Assembly: GCA_937981955.1 (NCBI GenBank)
Contig: CALJNA010000031.1
Location: 18,865 to 82,864 of the forward strand
Length of the DNA stretch: 64,000 nucleotides
DNA from: an uncultured Granulosicoccaceae bacterium
GTDB taxonomy: Bacteria; Pseudomonadota; Gammaproteobacteria; Granulosicoccales; Granulosicoccaceae
Direction: 5' to 3'
The notes beneath the pieces are model-generated. The model made no database searches. It was not told where the DNA came from and worked only from the letters and a program-made list of their open reading frames with translations. The position numbers and the translations under genes were made by a program. Of this stretch, positions 56,491-64,000 are shown piece by piece; the first letter of the stretch is position 1; every line of letters begins with the position of its first letter.

Positions 56491-56521
56491 AGTCTAATAC
56501 CTCTAGTAATATAGAGGTCAA
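56491..56521 (-). promoter_or_regulatory. SoxR-type promoter of the VOC gene (19-base spacer, 20-base box)
   Basis: On the minus strand TTGACC, then a 19-base spacer, then TAGACT. The spacer contains the palindrome ACCTCTA / TAGAGGT (56499-56518), with GTAATA between the arms on the plus strand. A 19-base spacer with a centred palindrome is the MerR/SoxR signature and resembles the E. coli soxS promoter. A plus-strand -10-like TAATAT at 56507-56512 suggests that soxR itself starts within the box. Confidence 0.8.
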
Positions 56522-56543
56522 GAAAATCACTGCACATTTTTCC

Positions 56544-57017
56544 ATGCAAAGAAATTCAGCTAAAAATTCCCTCATATCCATAGGGGCTTTATCAGAGCGC
56601 ACAGGTCTTGCCATTACGGCCATTCGGTTTTATGAAAGCGAGGGTCTGATACGATCTACTCGAAATTCGAGTGGCCATAGACGATTTACGCGAAGCGATA
56701 TTCGGCGATTGTCATTTATAAAAATAAGCCAAAGCCTGGGGTTTTCACTGAACGACATTCAAGGCATATTGGCAACCTTACCGAACAACAGAACCCCTAA
56801 TAAACGCGACTGGGAACGATTGAGTCGGCAATTTTCAGTAGACATCGATAAACGAATTGCAGGCTTGCAATTGCTAAAAGAGAATCTGAACGGATGTATC
56901 GGCTGCGGCTGTTTGTCAATGGCGAAGTGCCGTTTATACAACCCCGGCGATCGTGCTTCTCAACTGGGCAGTGGACCACGCTATTTGCTGGGGAATTCGG
57001 TTGAAGATATTGGATAG
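56544..57017 (+). CDS. soxR: Redox-sensing MerR-family regulator SoxR
   Basis: 157 residues. The N-terminal wHTH has SIGALSERTGLAITAIRFYE and SGHRRFTRSDIRRL; a dimerisation helix follows. The [2Fe-2S] site is C118-x2-C121-x-C123-x5-C129 in GCIGCGCLSMAKC, matching SoxR, and the tail NPGDRA also fits. It senses redox-active compounds and twists its promoter DNA to activate transcription. It is divergent from the VOC gene, its likely target; there is no soxS nearby, as is usual outside enterics. Confidence 0.95.
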   Translation: MQRNSAKNSLISIGALSERTGLAITAIRFYESEGLIRSTRNSSGHRRFTRSDIRRLSFIKISQSLGFSLNDIQGILATLPNNRTPNKRDWERLSRQFSVDIDKRIAGLQLLKENLNGCIGCGCLSMAKCRLYNPGDRASQLGSGPRYLLGNSVEDIG

Positions 57018-57192
57018 TTTGAATCGCAAACCTATCCAGATTACAGAAATGAACAGCACGAGAATGTGAATTGACTTTAAGGTGCCAGAAACTCCCTGGC
57101 AAATAAAACCGGGCAAATAATCCCTGATAAATATAATGCGCATAAATATAATGCGCAGCTAATCTCGATTTACCAATGGAGCACTCGCCGCA

Positions 57193-57786
57193 TTAACCCG
57201 TAACACGAATAATATCGTAAGCCACATTCCCGCGACGCAATCGTTTCTTTGCTTCAGTCAAACGACTCTGGTCAAAAAATGGTCCGATACGAACCCGATG
57301 ACCCACCGCCCCAGAAGCATCTTGCCGCTTAACGATAAATGCATCGAAGCCCAACATGAGTACCGCTGCGCGCATGCGCTCGGCATCGGCCGCCGCGTTA
57401 TAACTTCCAGCTTGCAAGTAATACGATTCCTGACCAATACTGCTGGCCGGAATTTCGGCATAGGTTTCCGCCGCCAGATTTCGACGCTGGGTGTTTTGCA
57501 TATTGCCAGGCACCACTCGCGTGGCAGGTTTGATGACGGTTTGTTGTTGGGCTGATACCTCTGTCACCACTGGCAGGTTGCCATCGACTTGATCGGGCAA
57601 GACCTTGTAGAAGTCATAGTTTGTGCCGGCTTGAATGTCGTTACCAAACACCTGCGTTGGTTGATAGTCGCTCAAGCTGCTGTCGACGGGCAGGCGCGAG
57701 AGCAGCATGACAAAACCAATGACAAAGCCGACCAATAAGCCGAGCGCCAGCACGAAATAGCGCGTATTGCCTGTATCTTCAGCCAT
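57193..57786 (-). CDS. SPOR-domain membrane protein
   Basis: 197 residues. One N-terminal membrane helix (YFVLALGLLVGFVIGFVMLL), a low-complexity periplasmic linker, and a C-terminal SPOR domain (about 118-195): SYYLQAGSYNAAADAERMRA and RVRIGPFFDQSRLTEAKKRL. SPOR domains bind denuded septal peptidoglycan, so an FtsN-like role in division is likely. It starts 5 bases after argS, a widely conserved pair. Confidence 0.9.
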   Translation of the reverse strand: MAEDTGNTRYFVLALGLLVGFVIGFVMLLSRLPVDSSLSDYQPTQVFGNDIQAGTNYDFYKVLPDQVDGNLPVVTEVSAQQQTVIKPATRVVPGNMQNTQRRNLAAETYAEIPASSIGQESYYLQAGSYNAAADAERMRAAVLMLGFDAFIVKRQDASGAVGHRVRIGPFFDQSRLTEAKKRLRRGNVAYDIIRVTG

Positions 57787-57791
57787 TATTC

Positions 57792-59543
57792 TTACATTAC
57801 CTCTGGGGCAGATACATCGATCAGAGTGAGCCCGTTATACAGCACCTGTCGGACCGATAACATCAAGCACAGTCGCGCCTGACGCAATGCGTCGTTATCA
57901 ACCAGGGTTTTATGGGCGTTATAGTAGGAATGTAGACCATTTGCCAGATCGCGCAAGTACGTTGTGAGCTGATGAGGCTCATGATTCAGCGCGGCCCGCT
58001 CCAGCAATTCCGGGTACGTGGCCAACATTGTCAGCAACTCGGACTCTTCCGGCTCGGTCAATAGCGCAAGCGATGCCAGTCCGGCCTTCTCGTCATAGCT
58101 CATGCCCAGCTGTTCACAGCGTCTCATCACGCTGCAGATTCGGGCGTGCGCCATTTGCACGTAATACACCGGGTTATCATTTGATTGTGATTTGGCCAAA
58201 TCCAGATCAAAGTCCAGATGCTGCTGGTATTTACGCATCACATAGAAATACCGGGCAGCGTCTTTACCGACCTCGTCTCGCAACTCACGGATGGTCACAA
58301 ATTCACCAGAACGGGTGGACATCTGCATGCGTTCGCCGCCTTTGTACAAAATGGCAAACTGGATTAATAGAAATTGCAGTTTTTCGCGCGGATGTCCCAG
58401 GGCTTCACATGCTGCAAACATTCGATCGGTATAACCATGGTGATCGGCACCGAACACATAGAGTACCTTGTCGAAACCACGTTCAAGTTTGTTGTCGATG
58501 TAAGCTATGTCAGAGGCAAAGTAAGTTGTTTGACCGTTGTCACGTACAACCACACGGTCTTTTTCATCACCAAAATCGGTGGTTCGAAACCAGGTAGCAC
58601 CATCTTTAACGTACAAGTGGCCGGCAGCATCGAGTTTTTTAACCACGGTTTGAACATGATCGCTCAGGCTTCGCTCGCTGAACCATTCATCGTATATAAC
58701 GCCAAATTCACCAAGATCTTCCTTAATATCAGCAAGAATGGCCCGCAGACCTTGATTGAACACATCATCGTAATGCACACCCAGTAGTTGTCGCGCTTGC
58801 GCGATCACACCGTCGATATGCGCTTCCTTGTCACCTCCGGCAGGTTCATCGGGTGGAACTGAATCAAATATAACGCTGGCAGGATGAACAAACGCATCAC
58901 CGTGCTGATCTTTCAACGACTGGGCAATGGTATTGACATAGTCGCCTTTATAACCGTTCGATGGAAAATCGAATGACTCACCGCACAAACCCAGGTAGCG
59001 AAGCCAGACACTGGCCGCCAGAATATCCATCTGCCGCCCGGCGTCATTGACATAGTACTCACGCTGCACATCAAACCCGACCGCACTGAGCATATTGGCC
59101 ATGGTTGCCCCAAGTGCCGCACCTCGGCCGTGACCCACATGCAATGGCCCGGTCGGATTGGCTGACACATACTCCACCTGCCATCGTTGCCCCTTACCGA
59201 CCTCCGATCGTCCGAATTGCTCGCCTTGCTCCAATACGGTAGCCACAACCGATGACGCCGCTGCATCGTTCTGGAAAAAATTGATGAAACCCGGACCGGC
59301 TATTGCAACTTCGCGAATATCGTTGTTCTCGGGTAACGCATCGACCAGCATTTGAGCAACATCACGAGGTGGCTTGCCGGCAGACTTCGCCAGCATCATC
59401 GCGAGATTGCTTGCGAAATCGCCGTGCGACGGGTCTTTAGTGCGGGTCACTGCAATTTTAGGATCGAGCTCGGCCGGAATGGATCCGGCGGCTTGCAGGC
59501 TGGCAAGTGCGCTGGCCAGATGCTTTTCGATTAACGCTTTCAA
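57792..59543 (-). CDS. argS: Arginyl-tRNA synthetase
   Basis: 583 residues with a TTG start (no clear ribosome-binding site). The HIGH-type motif is NPTGPLHVGHGRGAALG. KGGERMQMSTRSGEFVTIREL and the DALRQ-type anticodon-binding C-terminus (RQARLCLMLSVRQVLYNGL) are complete. It is followed by the SPOR gene. Confidence 0.96.
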   Translation of the reverse strand: MKALIEKHLASALASLQAAGSIPAELDPKIAVTRTKDPSHGDFASNLAMMLAKSAGKPPRDVAQMLVDALPENNDIREVAIAGPGFINFFQNDAAASSVVATVLEQGEQFGRSEVGKGQRWQVEYVSANPTGPLHVGHGRGAALGATMANMLSAVGFDVQREYYVNDAGRQMDILAASVWLRYLGLCGESFDFPSNGYKGDYVNTIAQSLKDQHGDAFVHPASVIFDSVPPDEPAGGDKEAHIDGVIAQARQLLGVHYDDVFNQGLRAILADIKEDLGEFGVIYDEWFSERSLSDHVQTVVKKLDAAGHLYVKDGATWFRTTDFGDEKDRVVVRDNGQTTYFASDIAYIDNKLERGFDKVLYVFGADHHGYTDRMFAACEALGHPREKLQFLLIQFAILYKGGERMQMSTRSGEFVTIRELRDEVGKDAARYFYVMRKYQQHLDFDLDLAKSQSNDNPVYYVQMAHARICSVMRRCEQLGMSYDEKAGLASLALLTEPEESELLTMLATYPELLERAALNHEPHQLTTYLRDLANGLHSYYNAHKTLVDNDALRQARLCLMLSVRQVLYNGLTLIDVSAPEVM

Positions 59544-59887
59544 GACAAGAACCGCAGAAGGCTAAGTAGACAGGTGTGAAGTTTAACTCAATCGGTCGTT
59601 TACTGTGCCAGTTCAAACTCATTCAACACATCACGAAGTCGTGCCTGAACATTGGAGTCGGATTGTCCGTCCACTCAGCTGATCACCGATGGTGCATTCC
59701 ACACAAAATCAGCAGGAGCACCATGCTGCTTTTTCCATATGCTCAGACAAAGCACCTTGTTGCTGTTTTGGAAAAGTATTCCATTAAAATCAGAATATCC
59801 TGAAGATCAGGACTGAATTAAGCGCAGTAGTATTTCGTCTAGTTCGGTGCAAGCCGTAAACACCAGCTCGCACCGAACATCGATCTA
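59544..59887 (-). other. Intergenic region between the GyrI-like gene and argS
   Basis: 344 bases. It holds a coding-like minus-strand fragment at 59600-59806. The remaining sequence shows no strong promoter or terminator. Confidence 0.4.
59600..59806 (-). pseudogene. Possible gene fragment interrupted by a stop codon
   Basis: One minus-strand frame is open over 69 codons apart from a single TGA at 59675-59677. It reads LCLSIWKKQHGAPADFVWNA, then stop, then SDSNVQARLRDVLNEFELAQ and TAA at 59600. The composition looks protein-like on both sides. No start codon lies before the first half. It may be the remnant of a gene end or chance. Confidence 0.25.
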
Positions 59888-60352
59888 TCAGGCTACGACA
59901 CCCACCTGCACGCGCGTTTCATTATCAGGCGAACTGGGGTCAACAAAGTTCTGATATACCTCACGCACAAAACGCGTGACGGTCAAACCAGATGCATGTA
60001 TTTCCTGAAACAGCGGCTCATAGGCTTTTGGCCCAAGCTCGGCGATATCGCCATACAACACCGTTTCAACAAAATGAAATGGCTCAAGTCTCGTCGTTGT
60101 ATACGGGCCTTTGTAGCGCGCAATATCATCCACCGATAGTGGTAGCGCAATTCTTAAGTCAAATTCATGATGAGGGTCATCAATAACATCATCGTACAAG
60201 AACATCATGGGACCGGTTGGCAGCATGCCCGCCGGAATCAAATCGGCAGCGAGTTTTTCCGGCAGATCTGCAACATCTTTGACGATGGTATCCAGTGTTG
60301 AACGAAGCTGCATTGCAACAATACTGACACCGTTTGAAGTATGAATTTTCAT
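59888..60352 (-). CDS. GyrI-like small-molecule-binding domain protein
   Basis: 154 residues from the ATG at 60352; the frame continues 34 codons upstream without a good start. SIVAMQLRSTLDTIVKDVAD, PTGPMMFLYDD, FDLRIALPLSVDD and HFVETVLYGDIAELG fit the AraC-type effector-binding (GyrI-like) fold, here without a DNA-binding domain. Such proteins bind amphipathic ligands or act as drug-binding partners. It lies downstream of the WYL regulator in the same orientation, 132 bases away. Confidence 0.8.
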   Translation of the reverse strand: MKIHTSNGVSIVAMQLRSTLDTIVKDVADLPEKLAADLIPAGMLPTGPMMFLYDDVIDDPHHEFDLRIALPLSVDDIARYKGPYTTTRLEPFHFVETVLYGDIAELGPKAYEPLFQEIHASGLTVTRFVREVYQNFVDPSSPDNETRVQVGVVA

Positions 60353-60484
60353 GTGCTTTGGTTTCCAGTTGGTTGATTCGATTACGGCAACTCGCCAAAT
60401 CGAGATACAACGGTATTTCACCGTTGAACCAACTGTGACAGAGGCTACTGACAACCCTGTGTCAGGAGGGTTTGACTAGCCCAC

Positions 60485-61462
60485 TTACCAATGCGACATC
60501 AGGTCGTTACTGAGCTCTTTGAGCGCGGTGCGCAGCCCATCACCCTTTAAAACCTGCACGCCATTGGTGTACTGCAGCAGCCACCTGGCCATGTGATCAG
60601 TGGATGTCATCATGAAGCTCATGCGCACGCCTTCATCCACACGCTCTTCGTCCACAAACCCGTACATGTAACGAAATTCACCGACAAACCTCGCAGCTTC
60701 AGGTGAGAACATCAGTTCTACCTCCTGCAATTCGGTTTCGCCTCGCTGGCGGGATAGATACTCTTGCAGCGTGCTGCGAGTGTGTCGTGCAAATTGTTCA
60801 GAAACCGGTTCGAAACGTGTGATCCGATCGAGACGAAAATCCCTGTAGCCTTCGCGTAATCGACACCACGCTATAAGGTGCCAGTGCAAGCTGTAAAAGA
60901 AAAGACCAATAGGTTCGATATGTCGCTGGGTCAGATCATTTGTGTGACCGGCAGAATAAGAAATATCAACCACCTGCCGTCGCACCAACACACTTCGGCT
61001 TTCCCGTAGCCATTGGTCAGTTGAATGATTTTCATTACGCGCGGCCTGTTCCGCATCGGCGGCGAAAAACTGGCCAGTGGGTAACACTTCAATATCGGAA
61101 TCGAGCGAACTGAGATAATCTTTATCCGACACATCGAGCACTGCTCTGACTTTATTTAATGCGTGCGTGTAATCGCCATGAGAGTTTTGATCAAGACTGT
61201 TAATGAGTAATTTTTCGCCGAGCAGTAAAGAGGCAGCCTCATCAACAGTGAAACTCACCGGTGGCAATCGGTACCCTTTTTCCAAAAAGTACCCAACGCC
61301 CGCCTCAGAGCCAATGGGCACACCGGCGTTTTCAAGCGTTCGTATATCTCGATAGATGGTTCTTTCGGTGACATCGAAATGCTCCGACAAAAAACGGGCG
61401 GTAACAACCGATCGCGTTTGCAATAACAGCAATAAAGCAGTTACTCGATCGAATCGATTCAA
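60485..61462 (-). CDS. YafY-family WYL-domain transcriptional regulator
   Basis: 325 residues. The N-terminal HTH (1-55) contains RFLSEHFDVTERTIYRDIRT. The WYL domain (about 140-215) ends in WHLIAWCRLREGYRDFRLDR, in which W-H-L replaces the canonical W-Y-L. A WCX-like C-terminal region follows. These are one-component regulators sensing small ligands. The neighbouring GyrI-like and EamA genes are candidate targets. Confidence 0.9.
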   Translation of the reverse strand: MNRFDRVTALLLLLQTRSVVTARFLSEHFDVTERTIYRDIRTLENAGVPIGSEAGVGYFLEKGYRLPPVSFTVDEAASLLLGEKLLINSLDQNSHGDYTHALNKVRAVLDVSDKDYLSSLDSDIEVLPTGQFFAADAEQAARNENHSTDQWLRESRSVLVRRQVVDISYSAGHTNDLTQRHIEPIGLFFYSLHWHLIAWCRLREGYRDFRLDRITRFEPVSEQFARHTRSTLQEYLSRQRGETELQEVELMFSPEAARFVGEFRYMYGFVDEERVDEGVRMSFMMTSTDHMARWLLQYTNGVQVLKGDGLRTALKELSNDLMSHW

Positions 61463-61481
61463 AGCCGACCTCCACCTGACA

Positions 61482-62327
61482 TCATTTCGCCACTCTTAAC
61501 AGGATTGCGCCAAGCAAAGTTGTCATGGTAGAAAATACTTTAATTAAATCTACCCGCTCCTTCAAAAAGAACACACCGATTAACAGGGCGAACACAATAC
61601 TGGTTTCGCGCAACGCAGTGACTAGTGCAATAGGGGCTTGAGTAAAAGCCCAGGTTACTATGGCATAAGCAACAAAGGATGCCCCTCCACCAATAAGAAA
61701 TATTTTTAAGTGAGAAGTAACCAGCTGCTTCATTATGCTCGGTTGAACCTTGAGCACATAAACCGAAATGATTATGCCGTTAGCGATACTGAGCCATGAA
61801 TAAAATCCAACCGACGTACCGGCAAGACGAGCGCCCAGACCATCGACAATTGAATAGGATGCGATAAAGCAGCTGGTGACTAACGCAAAAACTGCGGCCT
61901 GCATATTGCGTTGCCCGTCCCCGCGCCTGACCAGAGCCAGGCTCAATATGCCAACACCAATAATCACAACAGCAAGTAGCTCGATTGAGCTGAGTTCAAC
62001 CTTTAAAACAAACACAGTAAACAGGGCAACCAGAAGCGGAGCCGTTCCACGGGCTATGGGGTATACCTGAGTCAAGTCACCAATCTTGTATGACTTCATT
62101 AAAAAAAACTGGTAGCCCGCATGTAAAACCATGCTGCCAAACAGGTACGGATAACTTGCAGGCGCCGGAAACGGTACGAACGGGATACATACTAGCGCGA
62201 ACGGAACATGCCCAATTATAACGGCGCTGATGCCGAGTGTTTTATCAGAGCCCCCTTTTACCAGTGCGTTCCAGGTGGCATGCAGTAAAGCAGCTCCGAT
62301 CACAGCGAAAAATACCGTTGAGTTCAT
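61482..62327 (-). CDS. EamA/DMT-family transporter
   Basis: 281 residues, about ten membrane helices in two EamA repeats. FFAVIGAALLHATWNALVKGG and PIARGTAPLLVALFTVFVL belong to the first half; ALVTALRETSIVFALLIGVF and LKERVDLIKVFSTM to the second. The family includes exporters of amino acids, nucleobases and other metabolites; the substrate is unknown. It starts near 62327 and ends 19 bases before the regulator start. Confidence 0.9.
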   Translation of the reverse strand: MNSTVFFAVIGAALLHATWNALVKGGSDKTLGISAVIIGHVPFALVCIPFVPFPAPASYPYLFGSMVLHAGYQFFLMKSYKIGDLTQVYPIARGTAPLLVALFTVFVLKVELSSIELLAVVIIGVGILSLALVRRGDGQRNMQAAVFALVTSCFIASYSIVDGLGARLAGTSVGFYSWLSIANGIIISVYVLKVQPSIMKQLVTSHLKIFLIGGGASFVAYAIVTWAFTQAPIALVTALRETSIVFALLIGVFFLKERVDLIKVFSTMTTLLGAILLRVAK

Positions 62328-62392
62328 TTAGTCTTCTCTTTATTCTCGAACTCATTTGTATTGAATTCATCACAACCGGATTTTAAAGCTTT

Positions 62393-64000
62393 TCAAAAAA
62401 GATCAACCGGATCAACATCAATAGACCAACGTGTTCGTTGCGCATCTTTTAATGTATCAAGATTCACGGTTAAACGCGAAAGGCACTCGTTTAATAACGA
62501 ACGACGCTCTGCTTGCAGTAAAAGCTGTGCACGATAACGCCCGCCCAGTCTTTCCATGGGAGCGGGAACCGGACCCAGAACAAATACGCCAGCCACCGCG
62601 GGATTCAACAATCTGTCTGCAACACCGCGCAAAAAACGCAGCGGAGATTCTGCATCAGGCGCTTCTGCGCGAACCAGGGCAACAAACGCATAGGGTGGAA
62701 GCGCCGCCATTCGCCTGTCGTCGAGGGCGATTCGGGCAAAAGCAGCATAGCCATCGCTAACCAGCGTTTGCATCATCGGGTTATCAGGATTTCTGGTCTG
62801 TATTAATACGCTTCCCTGTTTTTGTTCACGACCCGCGCGACCGGCAACCTGAATAATCAATTGCCCCATTTGTTCCAGCGAACGGAAGTCTGTGCCAAAC
62901 AATCCACGGTCTGCATCCAGAATACACACAAGCGTTACACCCGGGAAATGATGTCCCTTGGCAAGCATCTGCGTGCCTACCAACAATTGCGCGCTGCCAC
63001 TGGTTGCAGCATCAAGCTGTTCTTGCAGCGCACCCTTTCGCCTGGTGCTGTCTCGATCAATACGGGCCACAACAACATCGGGAAACGCTTCTTCCAAAGC
63101 TGCACTGATGCGTTCTGTTCCATAGCCAACCCGATCAAGTTCAGCTGACCCGCAACTCTCGCACGCATCGGGTACTGGGCGTTCGGCACCACAGTGATGG
63201 CAACGCAACCGTGCACGTCTTGCATGCACGGTCATATGCGCATCACATCGCCGACAATCGGCGCACGCCCCGCAGTCATTACAAAGAAGCGTAGGCGCGT
63301 AGCCACGACGATTGATAAACACCAATGCCTGATTGCCGGCTTGCAAGTGTTCGCCTATGGCATCGAACAAGCGATCACTCATGCCTTCCACCAGCGGCCG
63401 GCGACGAATATCCAGTAACGATAACTGTGGCGGTTTGGCATCACCTGCTCTGTGAGTCAGCATTAACTCAACATAGCGTCCGGTAGCAGCATTGTTCAAC
63501 GTTTCAAACGACGGCGTAGCGGTACCCAGTACAATCGGGCAGCCGCAATCACGAGCACGAACCATGGCAAGATCGCGAGCATGATAACGAAAACCGTCTT
63601 GCTGCTTTAGCGATCCGTCATGCTCTTCATCCACGACAACCAGTCCCAGTCTGGGCAAAGGAACCATAACGGCTGAGCGTGTGCCAATCACGATATCGGC
63701 ATGCCCTTTCGCCGCGAGCAACCAGTTTTGCATGCGCTCGGTTGCGTTCATGGCTGAATGCAAACTCACCAGACAACCACTGACACGCCGCTGAAAACGA
63801 CGCATCAGTTGTGGCGTTAATGCAATTTCCGGCACCAGAATCAGCACCTGTTTGTTTTGCTGCAAAGCCGCATCAAGACAACGCAGATACACTTCAGTTT
63901 TGCCACTGCCGGTAACCCCATTAAGCAGGAATGGAGAAAAAGTGCCAAGGCAGTGAGTTATCGCATCCACAGCGACAGTTTGTTCCGGCACCAGCTCAGG
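62393..64000 (-). CDS. priA: Primosomal protein N' (replication restart helicase), 5' end outside window
   Basis: The frame stays open to the right edge (535 codons), so the N-terminal DNA-binding domain is missing. The core is complete: GVTGSGKTEVYL (Walker A), VVVDEEHDGSLKQ (DEEH), GTRSAVMVPLPRLGL and QVAGRAGREQKQG. Zinc-binding cysteines run from LCNDCGACADCRRCDA to CHHCGAERPVPDACESCGS. It reloads the replisome at stalled forks. Transcription runs leftward, away from the edge. Confidence 0.96.
   Translation of the reverse strand, partial: PELVPEQTVAVDAITHCLGTFSPFLLNGVTGSGKTEVYLRCLDAALQQNKQVLILVPEIALTPQLMRRFQRRVSGCLVSLHSAMNATERMQNWLLAAKGHADIVIGTRSAVMVPLPRLGLVVVDEEHDGSLKQQDGFRYHARDLAMVRARDCGCPIVLGTATPSFETLNNAATGRYVELMLTHRAGDAKPPQLSLLDIRRRPLVEGMSDRLFDAIGEHLQAGNQALVFINRRGYAPTLLCNDCGACADCRRCDAHMTVHARRARLRCHHCGAERPVPDACESCGSAELDRVGYGTERISAALEEAFPDVVVARIDRDSTRRKGALQEQLDAATSGSAQLLVGTQMLAKGHHFPGVTLVCILDADRGLFGTDFRSLEQMGQLIIQVAGRAGREQKQGSVLIQTRNPDNPMMQTLVSDGYAAFARIALDDRRMAALPPYAFVALVRAEAPDAESPLRFLRGVADRLLNPAVAGVFVLGPVPAPMERLGGRYRAQLLLQAERRSLLNECLSRLTVNLDTLKDAQRTRWSIDVDPVDLF

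Noticed and set aside
59576..59803. 75-codon plus-strand frame
   Set aside because: It is antisense to the more protein-like broken minus-strand frame and lacks a ribosome-binding site.

Overview
The window is about 64 kb of dense bacterial chromosome, mostly housekeeping, from a gammaproteobacterium outside the Enterobacterales. The evidence is the gene orders: yicC-rph-rdgB-hemW, rplU-rpmA-obgE-proB, rpsT/murJ-ribF-ileS-lspA-ispH, dcd-apbC-metG-rsxABCDGE, hrpA/mazG and argS-SPOR protein-priA. A TRAP-type binding protein and many secreted or lipid-anchored proteins fit a marine or free-living heterotroph. The family cannot be fixed by reading. I saw no tRNA, rRNA, CRISPR array, insertion sequence, prophage or integrase.

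Layout. 1-3529 (minus): a translationally coupled envelope pair. One is a large CARDB-like lipoprotein. The other, cut by the window edge, is a membrane-anchored protein whose architecture recalls the large lipid transfer (vitellogenin/MTP) superfamily. 3530-5215: a gene-poor stretch with two operator-like palindromes and a possible decayed regulator, then an orphan TRAP solute-binding protein. 5257-12799: RNA and nucleotide housekeeping (yicC, rph, rdgB, hemW, rpmE, an SNase-like nuclease, a FEN-type exonuclease, rluE). 12942-15727: a secreted zinc metalloprotease converging on ispB. 15879-19702: rplU-rpmA, obgE, proB. 19819-21951: small secreted proteins (a lipoprotein and a ricin-type lectin) and a glutathione transferase. 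22067-29423: rpsT and the murJ-ribF-ileS-lspA-ispH cluster.

29457-33362 (minus): a small outer-membrane barrel, an Ig-repeat (invasin-type) lipoprotein and an HDOD protein. 33624-36529: a TlpA-like lipoprotein, rppH, dcd, apbC. 36623-44203: metG, the complete Rsx/Rnf electron-transport operon and a DUF1841 gene. 44233-49817: a secreted protein, a four-repeat peptidoglycan-binding protein divergent from an L,D-transpeptidase, and a D-amino-acid-dehydrogenase-like flavoprotein. 49836-55743 (minus): hrpA, a YfaZ-like barrel, mazG and a GNAT acetyltransferase. 55936-57017: a VOC protein divergent from a SoxR-type regulator, with a well-formed SoxR box between them. 57193-64000 (minus): a SPOR protein, argS, a GyrI-like protein, a WYL regulator, an EamA transporter and the start-truncated priA.

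Links between regions. The Rsx complex (known in E. coli to re-reduce SoxR) and a SoxR homologue lie 13 kb apart. The cell wall is served by murJ, ispB, lspA, the L,D-transpeptidase pair and the SPOR protein. The strongest candidates for something little described are the lipid-transfer-like pair at the left edge, the SoxR-VOC unit, the barrel plus Ig-lipoprotein unit and the four-repeat peptidoglycan-binding protein.
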